From Streptomyces nojiriensis (GTDB taxonomy: Bacteria > Actinomycetota > Actinomycetes > Streptomycetales > Streptomycetaceae): DNA of 64,000 nt. The stretch covers positions 1,116,001-1,180,000 of the forward strand of contig NZ_CP071139.1 in NCBI RefSeq assembly GCF_017639205.1, given 5' to 3'. Positions 41,773 through 51,118 of the stretch are shown here, piece after piece. A program made the translations under genes and the position numbers. The notes under the pieces were generated by a model that saw only the letters and a list, made by a program, of their open reading frames with translations, searched no databases and was not told where the DNA came from. Every line of letters starts with the position of its first letter. Position 1 is the stretch's first letter.

Positions 41773-43316
41773 ATCAAGGGGGCGGGGGTGTGCAGGAGCC
41801 TGGAGGCTCCCGCGAGGTCGTCGAGTGCGGTCACGACCGAGTCGAAGCGCATCGTGGTGCGGTTGCGCGTGTCGTACGGCCGCCACTGCGGCAGGTCGGG
41901 GTGGTTGGGGTCGCCGGTGCGGACGAAGGCGATCCAGGCCCGGTGCATGGCGTACGCGAGGCCGTCACGGACGGCGGGGGCGAGGCCGGCCAGGAAGGGC
42001 GCGTGCGCCCACTGGTCGAAGTTGTCGAAGACGAAGGGGAGTTCGAGGCAGTGCGCGGCGCCGAGACGACCCTCGTACGCGGGGGTCGGCAGGTCGAACT
42101 GGTAGGCCCATACCGGACTGCCCGTCTCGGCGCGCGCTTCGGCCAGCCGTACCGCCGGGATCCGGAAGAGCTCGTCCGTGATGAGGTCCATCAGGACGTC
42201 GGCGGGCCGGGCTCCGGGCCGGGCCCGCTCGTACGCCGCGTACACGCCCGCCGCGGCTTCGCTCCCGAAGGTGTCCGCGATCCGATCGGTCACCTGCTCC
42301 CGGGTGGCGGCGGCGTACCCCTCGTCGAGGGCGAAGCCGAAGTTGGCCTCCTCCCGTGTCCAGCCGATCATGACGTCGACATCGGCCGCGGCCCCGCCCA
42401 GCAGGGCCTCCGCAGGGTGGCCGGAGAGGGTGACTCCGTCGATCACGGGCAGGAAGGGCGTCGGCCAGTACCCCCAGCGCATGGTCTGCGCGAACAGCCC
42501 GGCGCCCGCTCCGATCAGCTCGGGCCAGGGCAGCGCGCGCAGCTCCGCCAGGTCCTTGGCGCCGGCCAGCTCCAGGTAGGCGGCGGTGCGCTCCAGATAC
42601 GCCGCCGGGCCGGGGAGGTCCAGGCCGAAGGGCGGGCTCTGCAGGATCACCCGCCGGATCAGGCCCTCGGTCTGCGGGTGGCCGGCGAGGGCGGCGGTGG
42701 ACACCGCGCCGCCGGACTGCCCGGCGACCGTGATGCACTCCGGATCGCCGCCGAAGGAGGCGACGTTCTCCTTCACCCACTGCAGGGCGGCGAGCTGGTC
42801 GGTGAGCCAGAAGTTGCCGCCCTCGTCCCCCGCACCGCCTTCCCCGTCACCGGGGTAGAGGTAACCCAGCGGACCGATGCGGTAGTTGATGCTCACGACG
42901 ACGAGGTCGCCGTCGCGCGCGAAGGTCTCGCCGGAGTAGCCGGGCAGCGAGCCGGAGCCGGACACGAAGCCGCCGCCGTGGATCCAGACCAGGACCGGGC
43001 GCCGGGCGTCGTCGACGGCGGGTGTCCAGAGGTTCAGGGTCAGGCAGTCCTCGTCGAAGGGGGGTGACCCGTGCCCGCCGAGCACCGGATCTCCGCCCTC
43101 CATGTACATCTGCGGCGCGCTCGGGCCGTCGGCGGTGGCGTCCCGCGTACCGCTCCAGCCGGTGTGCGGCCGGGCGGGCCTCCAGCGCAGGTCACCGACC
43201 GGCGGGGCGGCGTAGGGCACGGCCCGGAAGACCGTGACCCCGCCCTCGTTCGCGCCGCGCAGGCGTCCTGCGGGCAGGTCCACCACCGTCCGGTCCTCGC
43301 CTGGGGGGTGAGACAT
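41769..43316 (-). CDS. Type-B carboxylesterase, cytoplasmic
   Basis: 515 aa from ATG 43316, preceded by AGGAAGGAAC. Type-B features: FRAVPYAAPPVGDLRWRPARP, EDCLTLNLWTP, WIHGGGFVSGSGS oxyanion loop, nucleophile GQSGGAVST (Ser near 204), acid in WTREEANF and His in AAHCLELPFVF. No signal peptide. The nucleophile elbow reads GQSGGA rather than GESAGA. It lies directly upstream of lacI on the same strand and may be part of its regulon. Confidence 0.9.
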   Translation of the reverse strand: MSHPPGEDRTVVDLPAGRLRGANEGGVTVFRAVPYAAPPVGDLRWRPARPHTGWSGTRDATADGPSAPQMYMEGGDPVLGGHGSPPFDEDCLTLNLWTPAVDDARRPVLVWIHGGGFVSGSGSLPGYSGETFARDGDLVVVSINYRIGPLGYLYPGDGEGGAGDEGGNFWLTDQLAALQWVKENVASFGGDPECITVAGQSGGAVSTAALAGHPQTEGLIRRVILQSPPFGLDLPGPAAYLERTAAYLELAGAKDLAELRALPWPELIGAGAGLFAQTMRWGYWPTPFLPVIDGVTLSGHPAEALLGGAAADVDVMIGWTREEANFGFALDEGYAAATREQVTDRIADTFGSEAAAGVYAAYERARPGARPADVLMDLITDELFRIPAVRLAEARAETGSPVWAYQFDLPTPAYEGRLGAAHCLELPFVFDNFDQWAHAPFLAGLAPAVRDGLAYAMHRAWIAFVRTGDPNHPDLPQWRPYDTRNRTTMRFDSVVTALDDLAGASRLLHTPAPLI

Positions 43317-43364
43317 GAGCCGTTCCTTCCTCGCTGCCGCGCGCTGGGTGCGCGCCGCCGATCG

Positions 43365-43394
43365 AAAATATGGCGGAAATTTGTCGAACGTCAA
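43365..43394 (-). promoter_or_regulatory. Promoter of carboxylesterase gene
   Basis: Minus-strand TTGACG (43394-43389), 18-base spacer with CGACAAATTTCC, and TATTTT (43370-43365), about 50 bp before the ATG. Confidence 0.5.
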
Positions 43395-43429
43395 TGAGTC
43401 TCAATATCGAGAGCTCCGGGGCGCGCGCC

Positions 43430-44179
43430 TCACAGCCACAGGCTGTTCGAGGCCATCCGCTCCGACTCCGTCTCCAGCAGCGGAGCGAAGGCCCGCCACA
43501 GGACGAGGCAGGCCCCGGCGCCGACGAGGACGCCGGCGACGGTGTCGCTGAGCCACTGGGCGTGGAGCCAGGTCCGGCTGCCCATCATGGCGAGGACGTA
43601 CACGGCTCCGAACGCCCACCACCAGCGTCGCGCACGCGGCGGGAACAGCACCACCGCAACGGAGACCACCAGCGTCACCGCGCCGAACACCTGCCCGGAG
43701 GGGTACGAGCCGTCGCTGACCAGCACCCACGGGTGCGGCGGACGCGGCCGGTCGGCCAGCTGCTTGAGGGGCAGCAGCACGACGAGGTTGGCGACGACGG
43801 TCACCGTGAAGACGAACAGCCCCGAGCGCCAGCGCCCGTAGACGCACAGGCAGCCGACCACCAGCAGCGGCAGCACCGTGCCGAGCGGGCCGCCGAGCCG
43901 GTCGAGGACGGTGGTGAGGCCGCCGAGGCCGTCACCGCCGGCGCCGGCGGATCCCGCGGCGGCAGAGTCGTTCACCGAGGCCGCCCAGCGGTCGTCGAAC
44001 TCCTGGAAGAAGGGCCGCCGGTCCAGCCGGAGCAACAGCCCGGTCAGCAGCGCGAGGACCAGGAGGGCGATGCCGAGGCCGAGCGCATGACGCGGCGGGG
44101 CCGCCGGAAGGTGGTGCCGGGGCGGAGGGACCGGCAGGGGCGGCCGGGACGGCGGCACGAAGGAGGGCGAGGGGAACAT
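43430..44179 (-). CDS. PAP2-like membrane protein with altered C2 motif
   Basis: 249 aa from ATG 44179. A Pro-rich cytoplasmic N terminus is followed by about six TM helices. C1 KQLADRPRP and C3 SRTWLHAQWLSD are intact, but C2 reads SYPSGQ instead of PSGH. The C2 His normally protonates the leaving group, so catalysis may be reduced or changed. Paralogue of the protein at 37600. It stands alone, 36 bp downstream of the esterase promoter region and in the same direction. Confidence 0.82.
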   Translation of the reverse strand: MFPSPSFVPPSRPPLPVPPPRHHLPAAPPRHALGLGIALLVLALLTGLLLRLDRRPFFQEFDDRWAASVNDSAAAGSAGAGGDGLGGLTTVLDRLGGPLGTVLPLLVVGCLCVYGRWRSGLFVFTVTVVANLVVLLPLKQLADRPRPPHPWVLVSDGSYPSGQVFGAVTLVVSVAVVLFPPRARRWWWAFGAVYVLAMMGSRTWLHAQWLSDTVAGVLVGAGACLVLWRAFAPLLETESERMASNSLWL

Positions 44180-44795
44180 GGCGGGCCTTTCACGGTCGTC
44201 TCCCCAAGCGGTGGGGGCACGCGGAGAGCAGGCACGGGACGGTGGAGCGCACGGGAGGGCGTCGGGGGGCGCCACGGGGGAACGCGGTCGGGGAACGGCA
44301 GCCGGTCACACGACATCGGGATACGGCATCGGGGTGCGGCCGGAAGCCACGGGAACGCGGCGGCGGGCGCACGGCACCCGGCGACGCCGGGGCGGGCGGG
44401 AAGCCCGCCGGCGACAGGATCGCCACGGTGCGGCACGGAGTATTGCCGATGCGTCACGACCGCCACAAGAGCAAGAGGGTTTCTCGACACATCTGCGGTG
44501 CCGGGTGGCCGCCACCGGGTGGTTACACGTCATGGCATGCCGACTCCTCCGACGGTCACGATCTGCACAACGACCGGCCGCAGGACCTGGCGGAGCCCGG
44601 AAATGGGTGCTACACAGTGTCCACCGCACTTGGTGACACGTGTAACAACATCACGTTACGAACGGCGTCCGCCATCGCACGCCCCGACGGCTACGCCGTC
44701 CCGCGCCCCTTCCCGGGCCGCCCCCTCTCGCACGTCACCTCTCGTCACCTCTCCCCCGCACGCCACCTCCCCGCTCCGTCCCCCGAGGAGTCGTC
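44180..44795. other. 616-bp divergent intergenic region (PAP2-like / MFS)
   Basis: No gene is supported. The left 280 bp contains imperfect GCATCGGG/GGGGTGCGGCCGG-type repeats (about 44240-44400). The right part holds possible LacI half sites (TTACACGTCA at 44523, TACACAGTGT at 44611) and the operator at 44634. Confidence 0.4.
44634..44645. promoter_or_regulatory. Candidate LacI operator upstream of MFS gene
   Basis: TGACACGTGTAA, 11 of 12 bases identical to the palindrome at 36342. It lies between TTGGTG (44630-44635, possible -35) and CGTTAC (44654-44659, possible -10), the usual place for a repressor. Confidence 0.55.
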
Positions 44796-46049
44796 ATGGC
44801 CACGCCCGAAGTCGTCGAACCGTCCGTACCCCCGACCGGGGAGCCCGCCGCCCGGCGTGGTCTCCTGTCGCTCCTGCTGGTCGCCAACTCGGCGATGATG
44901 GCGCTCTACATGGGCGTCGGCTCCGTCCTGCTGCCCACCCAGGTCGCCGCGATCGCCCCCGACGACAAGGTCGCCGTACTCGGCCTGATCGGCGGCGTCA
45001 GCGCGGTCTTCGCCACCGCCTTCAACCCCATCGCCGGCGCCCTCTCCGACCGCAGCGGGCGCCGCAACCCGTGGATCGTGGGCGGCGGCCTGGCCTCGCT
45101 CGTCCTCCTCGCCGCCCTCGGCAGCGCGACCACGGCGCTGCTCGTCGGCATCGGCTGGTGTCTCATCCAGGCGACGATGAACGTCTTCCAGGCCGCGGTC
45201 ACCGCGATCGTGCCCGACCGGATCCCCGCGGCCCGCCGGGGCACCGCGTCCGCACTGGTCGGGCTCGGCCTGCCGATCGGCGGTACGGTCGGCGTGCTCA
45301 TCGCCTCCTGGACCGCGGACCAGCTGCGCACCGGCTACCTCGTCCTCGGCGCCGTCGTCGCCGGGTCCGCCCTGCTGCTCAGCGCCTTCTGCCGGGACGT
45401 CCCGCGCACCGAGCCGGCCACCGCGGCGCCCGCCCGGCCCAAGGGCGCCCAACTGGCCGCCTTCCTCTCGGCCCTGGCCAACCACGACTTCCGGTGGGCC
45501 TTCATCGGCCGGGCCCTGATGGTCCTCGGCTACTTCTCCGTCGTCGGCTACCAGCTGTACATCCTCGGCGACCACATCACGCTGCCCGACGGGCTGACGC
45601 CGCCGGCCGCGATGGCCGTCCTCACCCCGGTGTCGATGGTCGCGATGGCCGTCTCCACCGTGGTGGGCGGTCTGCTGTCCGACCGCTGGAACCGCCGCAA
45701 GGTGTTCGTCGGCGTATCGGCGGCCCTCGCCGGGCTCGTCATGGTGGTCCCCGTGGTCAGCCCGACCTGGACCGGCATGCTCGTCTTCAGCGCGCTCAAC
45801 GGGCTCGCCTTCGGCTGCTTCATGGCCGTCGACACCGCGCTCGTCACCCTGGTCCTCCCGCGGGCCGAGGACGCCGCCCGCGACATGGGCGTCCTCAACA
45901 TCGCGAACGCCGGGCCGCAGATCATCGCCCCGTTCGTGGCCTCGGCCGTCGTCACCGGCCTGGGCGGCTACACCCCGCTCTTCCTCGTCGGCGGGGCCCT
46001 CTCGCTGGTCGGCGCGCTCGCCATCCTCCCGATCCGCAGCGTGCGCTGA
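44796..46049 (+). CDS. MFS transporter
   Basis: 417 aa, 12 hydrophobic segments. Motif A-like loop GALSDRSGRRNPWIVGG between TM2 and TM3, and a repeat GLLSDRWNRRKVFVG in the second half, mark the major facilitator fold of sugar or drug-type transporters. ATG 44796 with GAGGAG. The upstream operator and neighbouring esterases suggest uptake or export of an esterified compound or its product; direction is not evident. Confidence 0.87.
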   Translation: MATPEVVEPSVPPTGEPAARRGLLSLLLVANSAMMALYMGVGSVLLPTQVAAIAPDDKVAVLGLIGGVSAVFATAFNPIAGALSDRSGRRNPWIVGGGLASLVLLAALGSATTALLVGIGWCLIQATMNVFQAAVTAIVPDRIPAARRGTASALVGLGLPIGGTVGVLIASWTADQLRTGYLVLGAVVAGSALLLSAFCRDVPRTEPATAAPARPKGAQLAAFLSALANHDFRWAFIGRALMVLGYFSVVGYQLYILGDHITLPDGLTPPAAMAVLTPVSMVAMAVSTVVGGLLSDRWNRRKVFVGVSAALAGLVMVVPVVSPTWTGMLVFSALNGLAFGCFMAVDTALVTLVLPRAEDAARDMGVLNIANAGPQIIAPFVASAVVTGLGGYTPLFLVGGALSLVGALAILPIRSVR

Positions 46050-46163
46050 CCCCTTTGCCGGGTCGCCCGTCCGCAGCTCCGGCGGGCGCACGCCGAGGGT
46101 CGTGCGCCCGCCGGTCCCCACCCCTGCTCACCCTCGACTTCCTCCCCTCCCAAGGAGCACCCT

Positions 46164-47069
46164 GTGAGACGCAAGCGAGTTCTGCCGCTGGCCGCGCTGC
46201 TGCTGTGCACGCCGGCCCTGGCCGGCACGGCCCCGGCGGTCGCCGCGCCGCAGACCGCGCCCGCCGGCCCGTTGCGGATCCTGCTCACGAACGACGACGG
46301 CTACAACGCCCCCGGCATCCGCAAGGCCTTCGAGCGGCTGACCGCCGCCGGGCACGACGTCACGATCGTCGCCCCGCTCACCAACCAGAGCGGCACCGGC
46401 ACGAAGATGATGAGCGCCCCGACGATCGCCGTGAAGCACCCCGAGCCGAAGGTCTGGGCCGTCGACGGCACCCCGGGCGACTCCGTCGCCTTCGGGCTGG
46501 CCGAGGTGTTCGCGGGCGACGCCCCCGACCTGGTCGTCTCCGGTACCAACTTCGGCCCGAACGTCGCCGGTCTCGCCACCCACTCCGGTACGGTCGGCGG
46601 CGCCGTCGCCGGGCTGGAGCACGGCGTACCGGCCATCGCGCTGAGCACCGGGGGCGTCACCGCGCCCGACCCGGTCACCACGGTCAACGCGATGGGGCCG
46701 ACGCTCGACTTCGCGGTCAAGCTGATCGACCGGCTGCGGACACGGGCCCGGTCCGGGCCGCTGCTGCCCAAGGGCGTCGGCCTGAACGTCAACCACCCGG
46801 TGGTCGGCGCGGACGGCAAGGGGACGGCCGCGGGGGTGTCCTCGACCTTCCAGGACCCGCAGACCCTGCTCGAACCGGACTTCACCGACGCGGGCGACGG
46901 CACCTGGAAGATGACCGTCAAGGTCGACCTGCGGCCCGCAGCCAAGGGCGGTGACATCGAGGCCGTGACCGCCGACCGGATCGCCGTCAGCCCGATGAAC
47001 GCCGACTGGAACACCGGGCCGGTCGACCAGGCCCTGACCTCCGCACTGATCGCCGGGCTCCGCCCCTGA
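46164..47069 (+). CDS. Secreted SurE-family phosphatase
   Basis: 301 aa from GTG 46164 with AAGGAG. A Sec signal peptide (about 1-28, ending AVAAP) precedes a full SurE domain: LRILLTNDDGYNAPGIRKA (metal Asp-Asp), APLTNQSGTG, VDGTPGDSVAFGL and VVSGTNFGPNVA. SurE proteins are usually cytoplasmic nucleoside 5'/3'-monophosphatases; an exported one may scavenge phosphate from nucleotides outside the cell. It follows the MFS gene by 114 bp in the same direction. Confidence 0.87.
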   Translation: MRRKRVLPLAALLLCTPALAGTAPAVAAPQTAPAGPLRILLTNDDGYNAPGIRKAFERLTAAGHDVTIVAPLTNQSGTGTKMMSAPTIAVKHPEPKVWAVDGTPGDSVAFGLAEVFAGDAPDLVVSGTNFGPNVAGLATHSGTVGGAVAGLEHGVPAIALSTGGVTAPDPVTTVNAMGPTLDFAVKLIDRLRTRARSGPLLPKGVGLNVNHPVVGADGKGTAAGVSSTFQDPQTLLEPDFTDAGDGTWKMTVKVDLRPAAKGGDIEAVTADRIAVSPMNADWNTGPVDQALTSALIAGLRP

Positions 47070-47224
47070 CGGTCCCGGCCGGGGCGGAGCCCGCACGCCG
47101 CTCCGCCCCGGCCGGCCGGGCCCCGGATCCAGGCCCGGCACGACCGCGGCCGCACCACGGCCCGGCAACGGCCCGACAACGGCTCGACATCGGCACGCAC
47201 CCGGTGACATTTCCAGGAGGACGG

Positions 47225-48844
47225 ATGAAAAGGCCCGGAACACGGCTGCCCTCGGCAAGGTCCCTGCTCGGTACCGCACTCACCCTGGTGGCGCTGCTCG
47301 CCGGCGCACCACCCTCGGCGGCGGCGTCACCGTCCGGCGGATCACCGCACCCGGTGGTCACCGTCGCGCAGGGCGCCCTGCGCGGCCAGTCCCGCGACGG
47401 CGCGCAGGAGTTCCTCGGCGTCCCCTACGCCGCTCCCCCGGTCGGGGACGCCCGGCTGCGGGCCCCCGCGCCCGCGCCCCGGTGGCACGGGGTGCGGGAG
47501 GCCACCCGGCAGTCCCCCGCGTGCCTGCAGTTCTCGCCCTTCGGCCTGAGCGATCCGTCGGCCGTCAGTGAGGACTGCCTGTACCTGGACGTGTACCGGC
47601 CCGGGACCGCCCGGCCCGGAGCCCGGCTCCCGGTGATCGTCTGGATGCACGGGGGCGCGTACAGCCAGGGAACGGGTACCCAGTTCGGCGGGCGGACCAT
47701 GGCCGACCTCACCGGGAGCGTGGTGGTCAGCATCAACTACCGGCTGGGGCAGCTCGGTTATCTGGCGCTGCCCGAGCTCGGCCGGGAGAACGCCCTGCGC
47801 TCCGGGTCGTTCGGGCTGATGGACCAGCTCGCGGCGCTGCGCTGGACCCGGGAGAACATCGGCGCGTTCGGCGGGAATCCGGGCAGCGTGACGATCTCCG
47901 GGCAGTCGGCGGGCAGCGGTTCCGTCTGCGCGCTGCTGGCCGCGCCGTCGGCCGCCGGCCTGTTCCACCGGGCCGTGCTGCAGAGCGGTCCGTGCACGCT
48001 GCTGGGTACGCCGGACAGTGCGGACGCCGAGGAACAGGCGCGGTCCTTCGCCGCGCGGGCGGGCTGCACCGCTTCCGCCGAGGTGGCCGCGTGCCTGCGC
48101 GCCGCCTCCGGGGCGGCGCTGGTGGAGGCGGCCCGTACGCTGCCCACGCGCGGTCCGGCCGCCGGTGACGGGCTGCTGCCGGTCGCTCCCGCGCGGGCCA
48201 TCGGGAGCGGTGCGTGGAACAAGGTGCCGGTGCTGATCGGGAGCACCCGCTCCGAGGCCCGCTTCTTCGTCGCCCTGACCCAGCCGAACCTGACCGCCGA
48301 GCAGTACACGGCGCAGATCCTGGCCGGTCACGGGGCGGCCGGGCCCGAGGTGCTCGCGCGCTATCCGGTCGCGAAGTACGGCTCGCCGTATCTGGCGCTG
48401 TCCGCGGTCATGACGGACTCGACCTTCGCGTGCCACACCGCGTGGACGGCGCAGCTGTTCGCGGCCCAGGTGCCGACGTACGTCTACGAGTTCGACGACC
48501 CGGCGTCGCCGACGCTCGCGGGCGCGCAGGTGCCGGGCCTGGACCAGTCGAACGCGCACAGTGCGGAGCTGGCCTATCTGCACGACTTCACCATGGGCGA
48601 GCGCCCTCTGACGCCGGTGCAGGTCGCGCTCGGGAACCGGATGAAGCGCTACTGGGCGGCGTTCGCCCGCTTCGGCGCCCCTGTGGTGCCGGGCCAGACC
48701 CCGTGGCCGCCGGCCGGTGCCGGAGCCGGATCCGGATCCGCCACTGTGCTCGTCCTCGACCCGGCGGCGACGCGCACCAGCACCTCCTTCGGGGCGGAGC
48801 ACAGTTGCGCGTTCTGGCGGACCCAGCCTCCCCGGCCGCTCTGA
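47225..48844 (+). CDS. Secreted type-B carboxylesterase
   Basis: 539 aa from ATG 47225 with AGGAGG six bases upstream. Signal peptide about 1-34. FLGVPYAAPPVGDARLRAPAP, SEDCLYLDVYRP, WMHGGAYSQGTG oxyanion loop, nucleophile GQSAGSGSV (Ser near 217), acid in STRSEARFF and His in NAHSAELAYL. Several Cys pairs suit an exported, disulfide-bonded enzyme. Exported counterpart of the cytoplasmic esterase at 41769. Confidence 0.9.
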   Translation: MKRPGTRLPSARSLLGTALTLVALLAGAPPSAAASPSGGSPHPVVTVAQGALRGQSRDGAQEFLGVPYAAPPVGDARLRAPAPAPRWHGVREATRQSPACLQFSPFGLSDPSAVSEDCLYLDVYRPGTARPGARLPVIVWMHGGAYSQGTGTQFGGRTMADLTGSVVVSINYRLGQLGYLALPELGRENALRSGSFGLMDQLAALRWTRENIGAFGGNPGSVTISGQSAGSGSVCALLAAPSAAGLFHRAVLQSGPCTLLGTPDSADAEEQARSFAARAGCTASAEVAACLRAASGAALVEAARTLPTRGPAAGDGLLPVAPARAIGSGAWNKVPVLIGSTRSEARFFVALTQPNLTAEQYTAQILAGHGAAGPEVLARYPVAKYGSPYLALSAVMTDSTFACHTAWTAQLFAAQVPTYVYEFDDPASPTLAGAQVPGLDQSNAHSAELAYLHDFTMGERPLTPVQVALGNRMKRYWAAFARFGAPVVPGQTPWPPAGAGAGSGSATVLVLDPAATRTSTSFGAEHSCAFWRTQPPRPL

Positions 48845-48851
48845 GATCCGG

Positions 48852-48879
48852 CCCCGACCGACCGGTCGGGGAGTAGAAT
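48852..48879 (+). promoter_or_regulatory. Promoter with TetR-like palindrome for methyltransferase gene
   Basis: CCCCGACC-GACC-GGTCGGGG (48852-48871) includes CCGACCGGTCGG, a shape common for TetR operators. It is followed by a strong -10 TAGAAT (48874-48879), 25 bp before the next start. The stem may also end the esterase transcript. Confidence 0.5.
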
Positions 48880-48903
48880 TGGATCATCAGGGGAGGGGGC
48901 CGG

Positions 48904-49641
48904 ATGGACCGGAACATACGCACGGTCGAGGACGTACTGAAGCTGCTGGACGGCCTCTTCGCACCGGAGGCCGACCGGTGGACGGACGACGGGGCGTCCT
49001 GGTGGGACGGTTTCTACGCGGACCGCTCCAAGCCGGTCCCGTTCTTCGTGCCGAAGCCGGACGAGAACCTGGTCTCGTACCTCGACCGGGGCCTGATCGC
49101 CCCGGGCCGCGCCCTCGACCTGGGCTGCGGTCCGGGCCGCAACGCGCTGCACCTCGCCTCCGTGGGCTTCGAGGTGGATGCCGTCGATCTGTCCCCGGCG
49201 GCCCTCGCCTGGGGCGAGGAGCGGGCCCGCGAGGCGGGGGCCGAGATCAGGTTCCACCGCGGGAACGCCTTCGACCTCGCCGCGACCGCGCTGAGCGGCC
49301 CGTACGACCTGATCTACGACTCGGGCTGCTTCCACCACCTGCCGCCGCACCGCCGCATCAGCTATCTCGCCCTCCTCGAACGGTCCCTCGCGCCCGGCGG
49401 CCATCTCGCGCTCACCTGTTTCGCGGCCGGCGCGATGGGATCCGAGATCCCCGACGAGGAGTTCTACCGCGAGGCGGGCCTCCAGGGTGGACTCGCCTAC
49501 ACCCCGGAGTCCCTGCGGGCGATCTTCAGCGACCTGACCGAGGTCGAACTGCGCCGGATGCGGGACGAGCCCGCCGAGTCCCCGCTGTTCGGCGAGCCCT
49601 TCCTCTGGACGGCCCTGCTCCGCCGCCCCGCCGGGTCGTAG
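48904..49641 (+). CDS. Class I SAM-dependent methyltransferase
   Basis: 245 aa from ATG 48904 with GGGGAGGGGG. SAM motif I ALDLGCGPGRNALHLA (about 69-84), motif II VDAVDLSPAAL, and SGCFHHLPPHRRISYL in the motif IV region, resembling TehB/thiopurine-type methyltransferases. The acceptor is unknown. TAG stop. Confidence 0.87.
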   Translation: MDRNIRTVEDVLKLLDGLFAPEADRWTDDGASWWDGFYADRSKPVPFFVPKPDENLVSYLDRGLIAPGRALDLGCGPGRNALHLASVGFEVDAVDLSPAALAWGEERAREAGAEIRFHRGNAFDLAATALSGPYDLIYDSGCFHHLPPHRRISYLALLERSLAPGGHLALTCFAAGAMGSEIPDEEFYREAGLQGGLAYTPESLRAIFSDLTEVELRRMRDEPAESPLFGEPFLWTALLRRPAGS

Positions 49642-49662
49642 CCCCCGGGGCGTGTCCTGTCG

Positions 49663-51102
49663 TCAGGCGGACGGGGGCCGGGGGCGTCGCTGCGCCCACG
49701 GTCGGACCTCCTCCAGTTGTGCCGCGACCCGCAGGACGGTCGCCTCGTCGTCCCGGCGGCCTACCAGTTGCACGGCGAGCGGCAGACCGTCCTCGCCGAG
49801 GCCCGCCGGGACGGAGGCGGCCGGGTGCCCTGTCACGTTCCACAGTGCGGTGTAGGCGACCATCGGGCGCGAGCGCGCCAGCGCCGTCAGCAGCCCGGCA
49901 CCGTCCAGCGCGCCCACCGGGCGCGGGCGCTCGGCGACGACCGGGGTCAGCAGCAGGTCCATGGTGGTGAACATGCGGTCGGCGCGCTCCGCCAGCCGCT
50001 CCCCCGCCCGGATCCCGCGCTCCACGGCGGACTCGGGGACCAGCCGGGCGAGCGCCAGGGTCTGCCGGGTGCGCCGTTCCAGCAGGTCGGGACGCTCGAC
50101 GGCGTCGGCCTCGGCCCGCACGCCACCGCAGAACTGCGCGGCGAACGGGGCCGTCGCGTCGGGGTAGCGGGGGTCGACCTCCCGTACGTCGTGGCCCAGT
50201 TCGCGCAGCGCCCGTACGGACTCCAGGACGGCCCCGACGTGTTCGGGATGCGGGCGCACCCCGGGCACGGCCGGCTTGACCGCATAGCCGATGCGCAGCC
50301 GGCCGGGCGGGGTCTCCAGGGCTTCCACCCAACGGGTGGCGGCGGGTCGGGCGCTCCAGCGGTCGGTGGGGGTGGTGCCGGCGAGCACGTCGTAGAGCAG
50401 GGCGGCGTCGCCCACGCTGCGGGTCAGCGGCCCCACGGTGCCGAGGGCGTACCAGAGGTGCGGGTTCGGGGCGGTGGAGACCCGGCCGCGCTGGGGTTTG
50501 AGGCCGAACAGACCGCAGCAGGCGGCCGGTATGCGGATGGATCCGCCGCCGTCGCCGCCGAGGGCCGCCCCGACCAGTCCGGCCGCGACGGCGGCGGCGC
50601 TGCCGCCGCTGGAGCCGCCGGGGGTGCGGGTGGTGTCCCAGGGGTTGCGGGTGTGACCGTGGGCGGCGGACTCGGTGAAGGGCCACTGGCCGAACTCGGG
50701 CATCGTCGTCTTGCCGATGACGACGGCTCCGGCGGCGCGCAGGCGGCGTACCGCTTCGGAATCGGCGGTGACGGGGGTCCGGTTGGCGGAGCCGCCGAAG
50801 GTGGTGACCTGGCCCGCGACGTCCAGTTCGTCCTTGACGGCGATGGGGACGCCGTGCAGCGGACCGGTCGGCTCCGCCGCGTCCCGGGCATCGGCCTCGG
50901 CGAGGGCCTGCCCGGCGAGGACGACGCGGAAGGCTCCGAGGACGGCATCGGTCCGGGCGATGCGGCGCAGGGCGGCCTCGACGAGGGCGCGTGAGGTGGT
51001 CTTGCCGGTGCGCACCAGCTCGGCCTGGCGCGCGACCCCCTGGAACATCAACTCCGCGTCGTCCCGGTCCTGTTCGTAACGTCGTACGCCGTCCTCGTCC
51101 AT
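49663..51102 (-). CDS. Amidase-signature family amidase
   Basis: 479 aa from ATG 51102 (MDEDGVRRYEQD; GGGTGGTG upstream); a longer in-frame start at 51159 lacks an RBS. The Ser-cisSer-Lys triad is present: Lys in IAVKDELDVAG (about 88), and the Ser residues in TPGGSSGGSAAAVAAGL with GGDGGGSIRIPAACCGL (about 160-195). It hydrolyses an amide; substrate unknown. A promoter with its own palindrome precedes it. Confidence 0.9.
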   Translation of the reverse strand: MDEDGVRRYEQDRDDAELMFQGVARQAELVRTGKTTSRALVEAALRRIARTDAVLGAFRVVLAGQALAEADARDAAEPTGPLHGVPIAVKDELDVAGQVTTFGGSANRTPVTADSEAVRRLRAAGAVVIGKTTMPEFGQWPFTESAAHGHTRNPWDTTRTPGGSSGGSAAAVAAGLVGAALGGDGGGSIRIPAACCGLFGLKPQRGRVSTAPNPHLWYALGTVGPLTRSVGDAALLYDVLAGTTPTDRWSARPAATRWVEALETPPGRLRIGYAVKPAVPGVRPHPEHVGAVLESVRALRELGHDVREVDPRYPDATAPFAAQFCGGVRAEADAVERPDLLERRTRQTLALARLVPESAVERGIRAGERLAERADRMFTTMDLLLTPVVAERPRPVGALDGAGLLTALARSRPMVAYTALWNVTGHPAASVPAGLGEDGLPLAVQLVGRRDDEATVLRVAAQLEEVRPWAQRRPRPPSA

Positions 51103-51118
51103 GGACACCACCCTTTTC

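Noticed and set aside
44180..44795. Coding frames in the 616-bp gap
   Set aside because: Competing frames on both strands show no RBS, no family motifs and repeat-driven composition; the region fits a regulatory spacer.
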